Shown: positions 9,672 to 20,591 of the stretch, one piece after another | How the letters are laid out: the number at the start of each line of letters is the position of its first letter | Numbering within the stretch: the first letter of the stretch is position 1 | NCBI GenBank assembly: GCA_030052745.1 | Contig: JANBVO010000012.1 | Location: 558,001 to 622,000, forward strand | Source of the DNA: Pleurostoma richardsiae | Lineage: Eukaryota > Ascomycota > Sordariomycetes > Calosphaeriales > Pleurostomataceae | Direction of reading: 5' to 3' | Length of the DNA: 64,000 bases | Notes under the pieces: generated by a model | Databases searched by the model: none | Told to the model about the DNA's origin: nothing | Seen by the model: only the letters and a program-made list of their open reading frames with translations | Program-made: the position numbers and the translations under genes

Positions 9672-11231
9672 TCATGATCCTTCGGGCTTCCGGCCCCAGA
9701 CAACGCGCTGCCGATAGAACGGATGATACTTGCGCGAGCGAATCTCACGTCGGAGTTGTGCACAGTATACTGTGACTTCCTCCTCCGTCCAGCCCAAGAG
9801 TCCGGCCATGTACATGACATATCCCTCGTAGTCCGCCTCAAGAGCCACCTGGACATACTGGCCTATCTCTTTGAGCTTCGCGTCTTGGGTCCAACCACCG
9901 ATGGGTACCTAGAATTTTGTGTCCCGTTAATTCTTGCCTTCAGAGAGGAGCGCAGCCATCCCACCTTCAGGTTCTTAACGTCAATGTCGACGAAGCCGGC
10001 ATCTCTCATGTATGTTTGCTGTATGTCGTCGTCTACGACAGTAAATGTCCGACTAAGTTTCCTCCCCCCCTCGATGAAGAACCCTCCCCACTTGCTCATC
10101 GCGCTGCCTTCCGTCACTGAGCCATCATCGCTCTCCATCATCGGCGAGGCCTCGTAGCTCTCAACCCAGCCGCCCGGCTTGCAGACTCTATATGCTTCTC
10201 TGAATAGAGCAGCCCAGTCCTTGATGCTTCCGTACAAGTAGCGCATGTGCACGAAGTCGACGGAATCGGGCTTGAAGGTCCACTCTTCCGTACAGTCCTC
10301 AATCTCGCTGGCATGCGTGAACACGGTCAGCTTCTTTGGATCTTGTGCAAGCTTGCATCAATACCTACAACGTCAGATTTGGTGGGACCCAGCTGGGTTG
10401 GATGGGGGAGATGTCTGTCCCAATGACGTTCGCATCGGGAAACTCATCGGCAAAGTCGCTGTTCATCATCAACGTCACATGTCCATCTGGTCACATCGGG
10501 GACATACATACATGGCCCAGAGCCCTAGAAGCGACAGAAGTAGTCAGCCTTGAGATACTCTGGGATGGCAATCTCGTAGCAACAGTACCCGTCCCGGTCC
10601 CGATATCAAGAACCGTCTAGAATATCAAATTAGCGAGCGGCCCTCGTGAGGTGCCATCATCGAGCCACTTCTCGCACCTGTATATCCTTCTTCAATGGCG
10701 CCAGAAAAAGTTTGCCGTCAAGCAGGAGCAGCAGAAAGTGATGGCTTTGTGGTGAGTAAACGTCGACTAGCAGCGAGGAGTTCAGCATAAACGATATCCA
10801 TGGACTCATTCTGCGGCTCATCGTTCGACGCCCTGTGAAGCTCGAGTTAAGCCGAATTCCATTCATCTACGGCCTAGCTAGATGTGTACCAGTATTGTGC
10901 GTTGCCCCTCTGAGAGTGATAGGTTCTTCCGTGGAGAGTTCGGTATGCGAGGATGCTCGGGGTCATGGATTCAGTCGAGCTGGCGTTGTCGGGTCCGATA
11001 GCCGAGTCAGAGTCATCGCCGTGCTCATCCTCGCGAGCCGCATCTTAGCAGGTACCCTTTTCAATGGGATAGAACTCGTACCTCTGCTAGCTGGGCCCAA
11101 TGCGCCGCTACGTGCAAATCCTGGGCCGCTCCGCCAGGTGGGGATCCAGCAGCCGGTGGCTGAAAAGCAGTGGCCACGCTACCGATGTCCGTCCCTCCCG
11201 TAGCCGCCGCTAGTGTCTCTTCGCCAGACAT
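9672..11231 (-). CDS. LaeA-like SAM-dependent methyltransferase, nine exons with a 13-nt micro-exon
   Basis: A class I methyltransferase of the fungal LaeA/TAM-like group, relatives of the velvet partner LaeA that influences secondary metabolism; its own target is unknown. Exons, from the start: 11082-11231, 10890-11029, 10793-10832, 10678-10744, 10589-10616, 10512-10524, 10369-10458, 9965-10307, 9672-9908. Joined, they read [63 protein letters not shown], then the SAM motif [35 protein letters not shown], the [13 protein letters not shown] motif, [14 protein letters not shown] and a C-terminal [11 protein letters not shown]. All junctions are GT-AG and in phase except intron 3, where GTTTAT...AAAG leaves a one-base mismatch. 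A donor 13 nt earlier (exon 10806-10832) would keep frame but delete four residues. About 365-368 aa, nuclear or cytosolic. Confidence 0.82.
10512..10524 (-). other. 13-nt micro-exon within the methyltransferase gene
   Basis: The sequence between the acceptor of a 64-nt intron (10525-10588) and the donor GTATGT of a 53-nt intron (10459-10511) is only 13 nt. Including it joins IGTGT to GLWAI and on to DFADEFP, the expected SAM-binding motif and following helix. Skipping it would destroy the motif and shift the frame. Confidence 0.75.
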
Positions 11232-12972
11232 TGATGGGACGATGGTCTTCGAGAGAGTCTTTAGGTGAAGACGTCGCGTCAGACTCAGTCAAGTCTCTGT
11301 TACCGACACGACACAACGCGAGATTGGCAATGCGGGGTTATCAATGGATTTCCTGCTCAAGAAGCTGGAATATCACATGTTCCGACACATCGGCAGCGCG
11401 GCCGGATCGGCGCTTAGCGATAATATTCCAAGGCCTGAAGTTTCCTGCCACGCCGCTCGATACCCTTCACACCCAGCAATGACTGTCAATAAAGCTCGAC
11501 ATCCTCGACTAGACGCTGCCGAGGCACGGCTGGCAGGCCCCTCACCCTTAATTATCCGTCCACACATCATCGCGTTGACCAGCTGACAGAAGCTATTGCC
11601 ATACCTGCATCCCGCTGCTCTACCACTCTTCCTGTAAGCATTGCCGTAGCAATAATAAGATACCTTCAACCTGGGTTGCAGACCAATTTGTCAGGGTGGA
11701 ACACAGTTTACCTATCCCGAGGGGGATAATATCAAGTCGCACACTTATAAGAAGAGCTCATCAAGTTCAATAGATCTCAGCTCTAAGAGTTTAAGTACCC
11801 AATTATACGCCCAGCCTGCAGCCACGTTATGGTGATAGCCACCCCCGATCAGTGGCCGATGGCGAGTATAAGAGAGTATGAAAGCTTATGAAGGATGTAG
11901 AATGAAAAGAGAAAGACATATTTCCCATACAATTGACGTGTGCCCATTGTTCGATCACTTGCACGAGTCAACGGTGTGATGTCGAGTTCCCATGTAAGAG
12001 GTGTAAGGAATTTCCGCAGTTAAAACCCGACCTGACGTTAATATCTGAAATACTAGAGTTCAGGTCCTGTAAACCAACCATCAGTATCTTTTCGGCGCTG
12101 TCTAGGCAGGCCTTCCTGTCAACCCTATGGGACACGGCACGTCAAAAGTTTGGTCCCGGTGATATGCCCAAGCCTCTGACCCTGGGGTCAAAGCAGCACC
12201 AGTTCAGGTCTATGCATGATAAGTCTTAGAGGGCAACTGTCGGGAAATGCATATGCGTGCTGCTTCGGATCCTGCCAGATCGAATAGTGCTGATATCAGA
12301 ACCGGTCACTTCCGCAGTTTGTACGTCGTCGTTGCTGTTTATGAGGTCCTGGTTCCCGCCCTCGAATCAACCGTACATTAGTGCAGCAAATCCCACCATC
12401 TTGACATCTGCCGTTTCTCCCCCGCTGCAACAGGTCAGCAGATTCCAAAGCACGCCACTTAACTACTAGACAGCCTGCGCGCACAGGTCTCTTTTCCCTT
12501 CAATCCTCACCCGAGGCATAGAGTCCGTCCGGTTGTTAAATAGCCCTTCATCTCTTCAATTCTCGAATTAGACTTTGTAGCGATTTTAAATCTCCTGGAT
12601 TTTAGAGCTGTCACACTGCTATGTGGTTCACAGGGCCTGTTCCGTAAGCAGCTGGTACATCCCTGCCACTCACTTTCCCCTGTCTCGCTGCCCATGACAA
12701 GGGCGTCAAAGCTCGCCCTGCTCGCCTAGGGGTACCTGATCCTCCTCAGGTGGAAGAAGTCGGAAAATTGCAGTGATTGGTCTAGCCCCCCACGGAACAG
12801 AGGGCAGTGAACAGCGGCTGGCTATTGGTAGACAAAGTGGCGTTACTATAAAAGGTGTGTTGCACAGGAAGCTTGTGCTCGCCAACGGTTTGGCTCAAAA
12901 AGACAGCCATGGCGTTCATGCTTGTTCTCTCAGCTGAGCCTTTTCATCTTCGCATTTTCTGTGTAGCCCACG
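11232..12972. other. Long intergenic region
   Basis: No gene supported. It contains the promoter of the methyltransferase (leftward) and of the membrane-protein gene (rightward). A 98-codon frame at 11933-12229 starts with a cysteine pattern loosely like a Zn2Cys6 cluster (CAHC, then CDVEFPCKRC), but the first spacing is two residues too long and no sixth Cys follows in place. Confidence 0.4.
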
Positions 12973-15024
12973 ATGCCCAACTGCTCAAACATTGAGGAAT
13001 ACAAGGTTTTTCACGCTAATGACGACATATCAGGACCAGGAGTAAGAAGCACTGATACCAACGTCATTCCAACATTGGAGATAGACTTACAAATAACGCA
13101 GGTCCTTATAGGGTTCGTCGGGACGGGATACTTGACATTTTTCGTCCTATTAGCCCACTTCCTGGTTTCGTACGATCCTGAGAGCTACCCCTTTGATGCA
13201 GGGCATGCCGCTGCTTCAGGGGCCGCGAAGCCGAGGTGGTGGAAGGCAAACGCTATCGACATCATCTTCTTATCCTGGGTCCGCGGACTGGCGAGCCGGT
13301 TGCCTCGAGTAGTGCAGATTAGCGAGCCGCGACGGCTTGAGCATGTCTTCAATCGAGTGAGTCCGTGGACTTAGCACCCTCTGCTCGTAGAATCCGATGA
13401 ATGAGGGCTCTTGCTAATACCTTCCCACCCAGGCTATCCTCTCTATGTGCGACATTCAGCTTCTCAACGGCCTTGGGATTCTCATTGCCGGGTTTATATC
13501 GCTCGAAGGCGGATTGCAAGCGTATGACTGGCAGATACTTGTCTATGTCGCGTGGTTTGCCAGTGTAACGCATCTCTCGGGACTGACAGTCATAAGACAC
13601 TACTTGAGCCGGCATCCCACCGAGATATTCATCCGTTACGCCCTAATGGCGCTGCTCCTCATCATGCTTGTGGTGGCTATCGTACCTACTGGACTTTTCA
13701 ACTGGGTTCAGGCTGAAAGATTTGGAATGACGTGGTCGAGTGCAGCTATTCCACCGTCACCAGCAATTTGCTTCTTCGACATCTCGTCTCGCCGAAAACT
13801 TAACAACTGGTTTTCGTACGACGATGGCTATGGAGGGGGGACGAAAGGTTGGATATGGGGTCCTTCACCTTGGTTCAAGCCTCTATCCAGCACTGCAGCT
13901 CTTCAGGCTATGGTGTTTTCGATCATCCTCTTGGTGTTCGGGTTTATCACTCGGTCCATCCGTCTGTTCAAAGCCATGTCGATGGCTTTGCAAGAGACAT
14001 TCAGGAAGCCCGTCAGCACATTTGTGCAAGAATCACTTATGAAACTTGGAGGGACAACATCGGAGACATCTAGCCTCCGACGGCGGGCCCAGTTTGTGCT
14101 ATTTGTCCGGCCTCTCTTGGCAATTTTTCTTGCAGTTCGCATCAATGTCGACCTGTTTGGCTCTATGTTGGCCGAGGTGAGAAACAACCCTTTTATATAT
14201 CCCTCCAAACGAGTTCGACACTGACACATTCGACACAGTTATTTTGGTTAATGGTGCTCCTAGCATGGGGCACTGTAAGACTTTGGGAAGCTCGTCGCTC
14301 GGTGTCTGACGATTTGAAAGTTCAAGCTAATCAAGAACATCGATGGGCATTTGGACAGATCCTCTCCGCTTTGCTACTTGTTGCGCCCATTTGGTCTATG
14401 ATAGGCACCTTCACACAGGAGCACAAGGGAAGTCCGCCTGTATCAATACCCTCCGAAACCGCGCAAGCTCAAGCGATTGGCTTTGACGATCTCCAAGACA
14501 CACTGATCGAATTAGACCCCTACTTGACGTTACCAAGCAACACAGCGAGCGATAATCATATTCCCAGCTGGATCACCAGAGACTACTACCGTACCGCACC
14601 TTGGCTGAATTGTTGTCTCTTTCTTGCTCGCTGTACTGTCGTGGGGTTTACTCTTGTCCTATTTTGGCTAGTTGAGAGCGACGTAGGGGGCTTTACTCTG
14701 GTGGAGTTTTGGATTACGGAATTGGGGATTCTCTTTACGTTTATCGTGGTGTATCCTTGCCTCTGCCAGGTAACAATGCTTTACGGCCTGTGGATGGACG
14801 ACTGGCTTTGTGATTCACACGTCCCCCGGCGGTGGCAGAAGAGACGACGTTGTCTGTTTGGGTCTGGAGCGTTCGCGATCTGGCTAGTCTGCATGATCCT
14901 ATGGATGATGGAGCAAGAGCTAAGTTTGGCTACTCGGATCGGGCTAGAGTTGGGAGCGTGCGGCGTCTTGAACGTTATCCACTTTGTCGGAAATATGAGT
15001 CTTCTGAGGAGGAGGTCAAGCTAG
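12973..15024 (+). CDS. Multipass membrane protein of unknown function, fungal
   Basis: I recognise this only as a fungal polytopic membrane protein without assigned function. Four exons: 12973-13041, 13102-13356, 13433-14176 and 14239-15024, all phase 0, give about 617 aa. The first intron (13042-13101, GTAAGA...CGCAG) is exactly 60 nt and in frame, but removing it restores DDISGPGVLIGFVGTGYL, an N-terminal segment common in such proteins. Hydrophobic stretches include LTFFVLLAHFLV, LMALLLIMLVVAIV, MVFSIILLVFGFI, FVRPLLAIFLAV, LLAWGTVRLW, ILSALLLVAPIW and FIVVYPCLCQVTMLYGLW, so eight to ten segments are likely. No signal peptide, transporter signature or enzymatic motif is visible. Confidence 0.75.
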
Positions 15025-16112
15025 GAAACAATACAAAGCTTGAGATCTGATCTCGAGTCTAGCAATGGGGCGCAAGCTTACTATTGGGCATCTTGTTTCA
15101 TGACCTGATCAGGATCCGACGAAATGCATGTAGATCCCGGCATTCTCCTGTAGGGCTTAACTAATTAAGTGGGCGAGGTTCGTCAGGAACAACAGTTTCG
15201 TTCCTAAATTGGAAGTGGTCTGAAGCAAAGTCCGACATGGGCCGAGACGCATCCGGTATGGAAGCTACGGCGGTCACGGACAGCAAACGACTGAAGCAGT
15301 CACACTTCATTGCCTATTGAGTCGTAAGAGCGTTGCAGGCGAAACTTCTCAAAACCTACAAGGACTGTGATTCCTCGGGCGGGAATTAGCGGTATGCTCA
15401 TATGTGTCCGCTATTCAACTCCTCGGACACGGCATTGGGGAAGTCCAATGGCATTAGCGCAGTCCGACAGCGTTGCAAACAACGCTCTCATCACCATTCG
15501 GGAAATCGGCATGGTAACGTGGTCGTAAACTAAACTCAAGTCAGCAATCGGTCCTTTCTGCATGATCAGGACATTCTCTCTCCGCGCTCTCAGTACGCGC
15601 AATCCTTCACTGCCACGTTACGATGGCATGTTTCATGTGCTGTTGGAGGGGCTTGGCTGCTATAGGCGCTAAGGGATGCATCCCTCCCATTAACAGTCGT
15701 TTCACTCGATCCCCACGAACTAAGGGCCCAATCCCACGAAGCTACGTCAGGGGTCCGGCATCATGAAGCTGATGTTCTGGCCGCCCAACTTACGGGGCTG
15801 AGGGGCCTACACCCCTGATAGCAGGACGGGCCAACACCGTCTAGGCTTAGCCACGGGCTTGAATAGTTACTCACGATGCATTCCTCCTGCGAAGCAATCG
15901 TGATGAGATCAGGCGAGGAATAGCAACGTTTCTGCCCTGTTTTTACTACTATGGTTACTGTAGTGGTAAGATCAGGATCAGGAACGCGAGTTAAATACTC
16001 GCCGGTGGTAGGGCTGTGAAGAATGCTGTTTCCGGCCGACCAGCTTCTCGTGACGATTATATCCCTTCGTTGGTTAAGAGAATTCATTCATTAGTTGTGG
16101 TTGTCTCCCAGA
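15025..16112. other. Intergenic upstream of the GH43 gene
   Basis: Nothing gene-like was found on either strand. Open frames at 15411-15602 and 15761-16087 (minus) have no recognisable content. Confidence 0.4.
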
Positions 16113-17066
16113 ATGCTGCTCATTAATGCTATTTCTTTCGCCCTGTTTGCGAACCTTGCTGCAGCTACCCCTGCTCAGGTTCTCAACACAGATTTCCCGG
16201 ACCCGTCGATTCTGAACGACCCCAAGACGGGAAACTGGTTCGCCTTTGCAACCGCCGGCAATGGCGAGAAGGTCCAGGTTGCCTCTGGGCCTTCGGCGAC
16301 GGGGCCGTGGACATGGCAGGACACCACCAACGTCCTCCCCGATACTGGTTCCTGGGCTGTCAACACGGGAATCTGGGCCCCTGACGTCCGCTACCTCGCC
16401 GCTAGCAACTCCTTCGTGATGTACTATGCGGCTCCCTATGCTGCCAACACGGCATTTCACTGCGTCGGTGCTGCTCTTTCGAGTACCATAACCGGGCCCT
16501 ACACCGCCATCAACACGCCGATTGCATGCCCGACGGACCAGGGGGGGGCTATTGACCCCAACGGCTACTTCGATGAGGCGACAAACACCCGGTGGCTCGT
16601 CTACAAGATCGATGGCAACGCTGTCGGCAACGGCGGCAGCTGCGGCAACACCGTGGCCCCCATCCACTCCACGCCCATCATGATGCAGCAGCTCTCCCTG
16701 GACGGGTACACCACGATCGGCTCCGCCTTCCAGATCCTGGACCGCGGGGACGCCGACGGGCCCCTCATCGAGGCCCCCAGCCTGATCAAGGCGTCTGACG
16801 GGTCGTTCGTGCTCTTCTTCAGCTCCAACTGCTACAGCACGACGCTGTACGACGTCAGCTACGCCACGGCCTCGAGCCTGACGGGGCCGTACACGAAGAG
16901 CAGCGCGCCGCTGCTGGTGACGGGCAACTACGGGCTGACTGCGCCGGGCGGTGCGACGAGCATCGTCGGCGGCGGACAATTGGTGTTTCACGCGAACTGT
17001 GACGCTGGGCGTTGCATGTACGAGACTAGTTTCTCTGTCGCGAATAACATAGTCACTATTACTTGA
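16113..17066 (+). CDS. Secreted glycoside hydrolase family 43 enzyme
   Basis: A five-bladed beta-propeller glycosidase, acting on arabinan, arabinoxylan or xylan side chains; the exact specificity cannot be read here. A single exon gives 317 aa. The ATG at 16113 starts the signal peptide MLLINAISFALFANLAAA. The three GH43 carboxylates are recognisable: Asp in NTDFPDPSIL (about D30, general base), Asp in GGAIDPNGYFDE (about D148, pKa modulator) and Glu in GPLIEAPSLIK (about E220, general acid). GIWAPDVRYL and VSYATASSLTGPYT are typical blade sequences. The catalytic module fills the whole protein, with no carbohydrate-binding domain. Extracellular. Confidence 0.92.
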   Translation: MLLINAISFALFANLAAATPAQVLNTDFPDPSILNDPKTGNWFAFATAGNGEKVQVASGPSATGPWTWQDTTNVLPDTGSWAVNTGIWAPDVRYLAASNSFVMYYAAPYAANTAFHCVGAALSSTITGPYTAINTPIACPTDQGGAIDPNGYFDEATNTRWLVYKIDGNAVGNGGSCGNTVAPIHSTPIMMQQLSLDGYTTIGSAFQILDRGDADGPLIEAPSLIKASDGSFVLFFSSNCYSTTLYDVSYATASSLTGPYTKSSAPLLVTGNYGLTAPGGATSIVGGGQLVFHANCDAGRCMYETSFSVANNIVTIT

Positions 17067-17401
17067 AGGGTTACGGTATAGAATAAACTCATTGTACATA
17101 CCTGAGTCTAGTATATAGTCTATTGCAATAATTCAAGGCACCTGTTACGAGTTTCCGGCATGGAAACCTGAGGGCTGCAACTATCATTAGCCGAGGTTCA
17201 TCAAGAGGAGCCGCCTGGAAGTGTATGAGAGAAATCCGTCAACTCATGCAAATAAGCGTTTGACATTAGTTTGTCTCGTACTTTATTAAGCAAAACACTG
17301 GACTATCCGTATTCCCGGGTACGGGAGTTCTGCTTACAGTCTGGTTTTTATCACACTTCTGTTTCTTAAAAACCTCTGGAACATGCTCAACCCAGGCTTG
17401 G
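17067..17401. other. Convergent intergenic
   Basis: Short spacer between the 3' ends of the GH43 gene and the minus-strand small secreted protein gene. No hairpin or repeat of note. Confidence 0.4.
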
Positions 17402-17971
17402 CTAGGTAAGATGACAGGCTCCTGAATGAAGCACCTCATGTCCGGGCACTATCCTGTTGAGAAAGGGAAGCTGCAGAGCAACAGTCTCTTTGTCAGAGGG
17501 ATACTCCGTGTAATGGCCGACCCCTGTGACATCTGTGGCGACAACAAGCCCGTTAACACCCTCCATTATCCAGGCCTCGTCTTCACCATGCGGCAAAGTG
17601 ACATGAGCGAGACCGGAAAGAAGGATGAACAGCCTGAGTATGGAGCTGAGAGTCAGAAACCACACAATCGTATAGGACAACCCACAGGGAGGTGGTGGAA
17701 CAGACATTGGATGAGGTGGTTTATGGAGGCCCTCTCCAGAGCGTGGTGGAAGGACGACATAAGTGACGTTAGTCGTGTCGGCAAGGTATAGAGCCGAACC
17801 AACGGTCGGATACTGATGTAGCGGCGTGTTGAACTTCCAGCACTCGAGTCTCGCTATGCCATCTGGTTCTGAGACGACGGCGGTGGCCTCGAGATATTGT
17901 TCACGTTCCAACACAGCCTGGGGGCTCTGGCCGTAGACAAGAGAAGCAAGTAGGACATTAAGAAGGAGCAT
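17402..17971 (-). CDS. Small secreted protein, fungal family of unknown function
   Basis: Two exons, 17706-17971 and 17402-17633, with a 72-nt intron that is in frame and would otherwise be read through; removing it joins KPPHPM to LFILLSGLAHVTLP, which suits a compact beta fold. The intron has a CTGAC branch site. The product is 165 aa with a signal peptide MLLLNVLLASLVYG followed by QSPQAVLEREQYL. The repeated short beta-strand pattern (HVTLPHGEDEAWIMEGVNG, HYTEYPSDKETVALQLPF) looks cupin-like, but metal-binding histidines are not clearly arranged. Probably extracellular; function unknown. Confidence 0.72.
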   Translation of the reverse strand: MLLLNVLLASLVYGQSPQAVLEREQYLEATAVVSEPDGIARLECWKFNTPLHQYPTVGSALYLADTTNVTYVVLPPRSGEGLHKPPHPMSVPPPPCGLSYTIVWFLTLSSILRLFILLSGLAHVTLPHGEDEAWIMEGVNGLVVATDVTGVGHYTEYPSDKETVALQLPFLNRIVPGHEVLHSGACHLT

Positions 17972-18764
17972 CTTGTAATCACTGCTGAAACTGCAGGTCA
18001 GTATTGTATGATAAAGTGATGCCAACGAGAAACTTCCGCAGATACTCAAACAGGCTTAGGGCTGGACGATGCGGTCACGTTGCCTACCTAAATTCTGCAA
18101 ATGCAAAGAATTTCAGCGCAACAATTATTCTAAAGCCCGTTATAAACAACTCGAATCGATGTCTGATGTTTATAGACGAGCCAGACCGATGTAGAGGAAC
18201 ATTAGGTGCCCGACAACTCGGTACCTATGCTGAGCGTTGTAACCGAGGTATCACTGTGTTGCCTACCTACTCTGGCGTGTGGGGCACCCGTTTGCTTGGG
18301 TGGTGAAGTGATGAATAAGAGGAGCTCTAGGAACGACACATATCAATCCACCTCGGGTCTGTACCGTGCCCGCAGGATGCGCCTCCTTATCATGTCACAC
18401 CAACAACAAACGGCGCGCAGATAAGAGCGATCGGCCGCCGACCTGCACTCCGTAGTGTGGGCCAATGGCCGCCGGCGGCGTCCATGCTGCACGCCGTCGC
18501 TCGCACTGCCGCACCACGCCAAGCTCCGGGAGAGGAGTCGAGATAGGAGTTATCGTGATCGGCTGCAACCGTTCCGTGCTGCGGGGTCCATCCTTTGGGC
18601 ATTCTAATACAAGCGCATCTGTCTGAGGTGACCCGTGGCTGAGGACTGCAACTACTTCCATGAAAGTTTCAAACTGTCGTGGCATCTCGAAATAGACAGC
18701 CGTTGTATTACCAAATCGACATGGCGGCAGTAGCGGGCCCAGTGTAAGTCCCTCAGAAGATAGC
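17972..18764. other. Intergenic upstream of the amidase
   Basis: No supported gene. The 156-codon minus frame at 18395-18865 overlaps the amidase N-terminal coding region antisense and has no recognisable domain. The missing first exon or start codon of the amidase would have to lie here. Confidence 0.4.
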
Positions 18765-20591
18765 TTGAGTGATGAAACGGCACTGAAAGTGAGGATTAGG
18801 CCAAAACCTACGGCGGAGACCCTTCGGGGGATCGCCGACTCCTTCGGCTTCAAGATGGAGCCCAAGGATGAGGCAGCCTACCTCAAGCTTCTCCAGGACG
18901 ACAGCGCCATCATTGACTACGTCGCTGGGCTGACCGAGTACCGTGATTCTCGCCTCGATCCTGGGACAGAAGAGCGCAAATATGCTCAGCCACCGGCCTC
19001 AGAAAATCCCCTGAATGCATGGAGTCACAGGGTATGCCAATCTTGTGATGTCCCTGTGCGAACAGCAGAGACATGCTCACCGCCTACAGACTGAGATCAA
19101 ACCTACCGGAACAGGCCCGCTCTCGGGCAAGACCGTGGCTGTAAAGGACAACATCTGCGTGGCAGGGCTGCCGCTCACTGGCGGCACTCAGCCCTACCAT
19201 CTGAGCAAGGACAAGCCCTACCCCATCTCGGACATTGACGCGCCCGTCATTGCGCGGGTGCTGGAGGCAGGGGGTACGATTGCGGGAACCTCGACGTGTG
19301 AGAACTACTGCATGTCTGCCATGAGCTTCACGAGTGCCACTGGGCCAGTGGACAATCCCTGGCTCAAGGGCTACGAGTGCGGCGGCAGTAGCAGTGGCAG
19401 CGGGGCTCTCGTGGGCATCAAATGCATTAGGAAGTGGAAGGAGAAGAAGGGTGAGAAGGTCGAGGACGACGGTCTAGGCGAGGGTGCCGACTTCGCGCTT
19501 GGCGGAGACCAAGGAGGAAGCATTCGACTTGTGAGTGTCCCAAAAAGTGCATAAGCCCCTAATCACCCCCTACTTACCTGCACCAGCCGTCTGCATACTC
19601 CGGCATCTACGGCCTCAAGCCGACCCACGGCCTGGTTCCATACACGGGCATCGCCGCGCTGCACCCTATGATCGACCACTGCGGACCAATGGCCGGGTCG
19701 GTCCGGGACGTTGCGCTCCTGCTCTCTGTCATAGCCGGCTACGACGGCATCGACCCGCGCATGACTCCCCAGACGCCCCTGCGATCCCAGGTGCCCGCCT
19801 ACGCCGACCTCCTCGACTCCGCCATCGCCGCCCGCACCTCTGCTGGCGACTGGACGCCCACGACCGCGGCGCGCGGCATGCGCATCGGCCTGATCAAGGA
19901 GGCCTGGGAGGTGCCGAACCTCAGCGCCGAGGTGGCCTCGGCGGTCAGCCGCGCCGGCGAGCGCTTCCGCGAGCTGGGCGGTACCGTGGACGTCATCAAC
20001 ATCCCGCTGCACCGGGACGGCGCCGCGATCTGGACGGCGGCGACGCACGCGCACATGGCGGACACCTTCCTGGCCAACGAGGCGCCGACGCTGCTGAGCC
20101 ACCCGCTGCCGGGCCTGGCGCCGCCGTCGCCGGACCAGAAGTGGTACGACACGATGACGGCAGCGAACCCGGCGGTGGTCAGCGTGCTGCTGCACGGGGC
20201 GCACCTGCGCAGCCCCGGGCGGTTCCCGGCGGCGGCGCGGGCCAAGGCGGTGATGCACGTGCACCAGCTGCGCGCGGCGTACGACGCGGCGCTGGAGAAG
20301 TACGACGTGCTGATCACGCCGGTGAACCCGACGGTGGGGTGGCGGCACCCGGCCGGGGGCGAGGGGGTGCTGGAGAAGCTGGAGATGGCGCTGGGGAACA
20401 CGAAGAACACGATGCCGTTCAACGCGACGGGGCATCCGGGGCTGGTGATCCCCGTGGGATGGGGTAAGGTGGAGGACGGCGAGGGGAGGCTGCCGGTGGG
20501 GATGCAGATGATTGGCAAGCGGTTTGGTGAGGAGAAGCTTCTTCTTGCGGCGGCGGCTTGGGAGGTTGGTGGGCTGGGATGGGACAATTGA
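18765..20591 (+). CDS. Amidase signature family hydrolase; start codon not found
   Basis: An amidase-signature enzyme hydrolysing a carboxamide to acid and ammonia; substrate unknown. Exons 18765-19031, 19090-19530 and 19587-20591 (introns 58 and 56 nt, phase 0) give about 571 residues. The catalytic Lys sits in GKTVAVKDNICVAG, the glycine/serine motif is YECGGSSSGSGALVG, and the nucleophile is in GGDQGGSIRL. YGLKPTHGLVPYTGI and HCGPMAGSVRDVALLL are strongly conserved. The N-terminal TALKVRIRPKPTAETLRGI is family-like, but its frame has no ATG: it is open back to a TAG near 18692 and the nearest ATG (18772) is one base out of frame. Either a small upstream exon exists or the start has been lost. 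Confidence 0.84.

Noticed and set aside
11933-12229. Zn2Cys6-like start (CAHC ... CDVEFPCKRC)
   Set aside because: The spacing between the second and third Cys is eight instead of six, the last Cys is missing and nothing after it looks like a regulator.
16074-17099. A 341-codon minus frame opposite the GH43 gene
   Set aside because: No recognisable domain, and the plus strand has a signal peptide and all three catalytic carboxylates.
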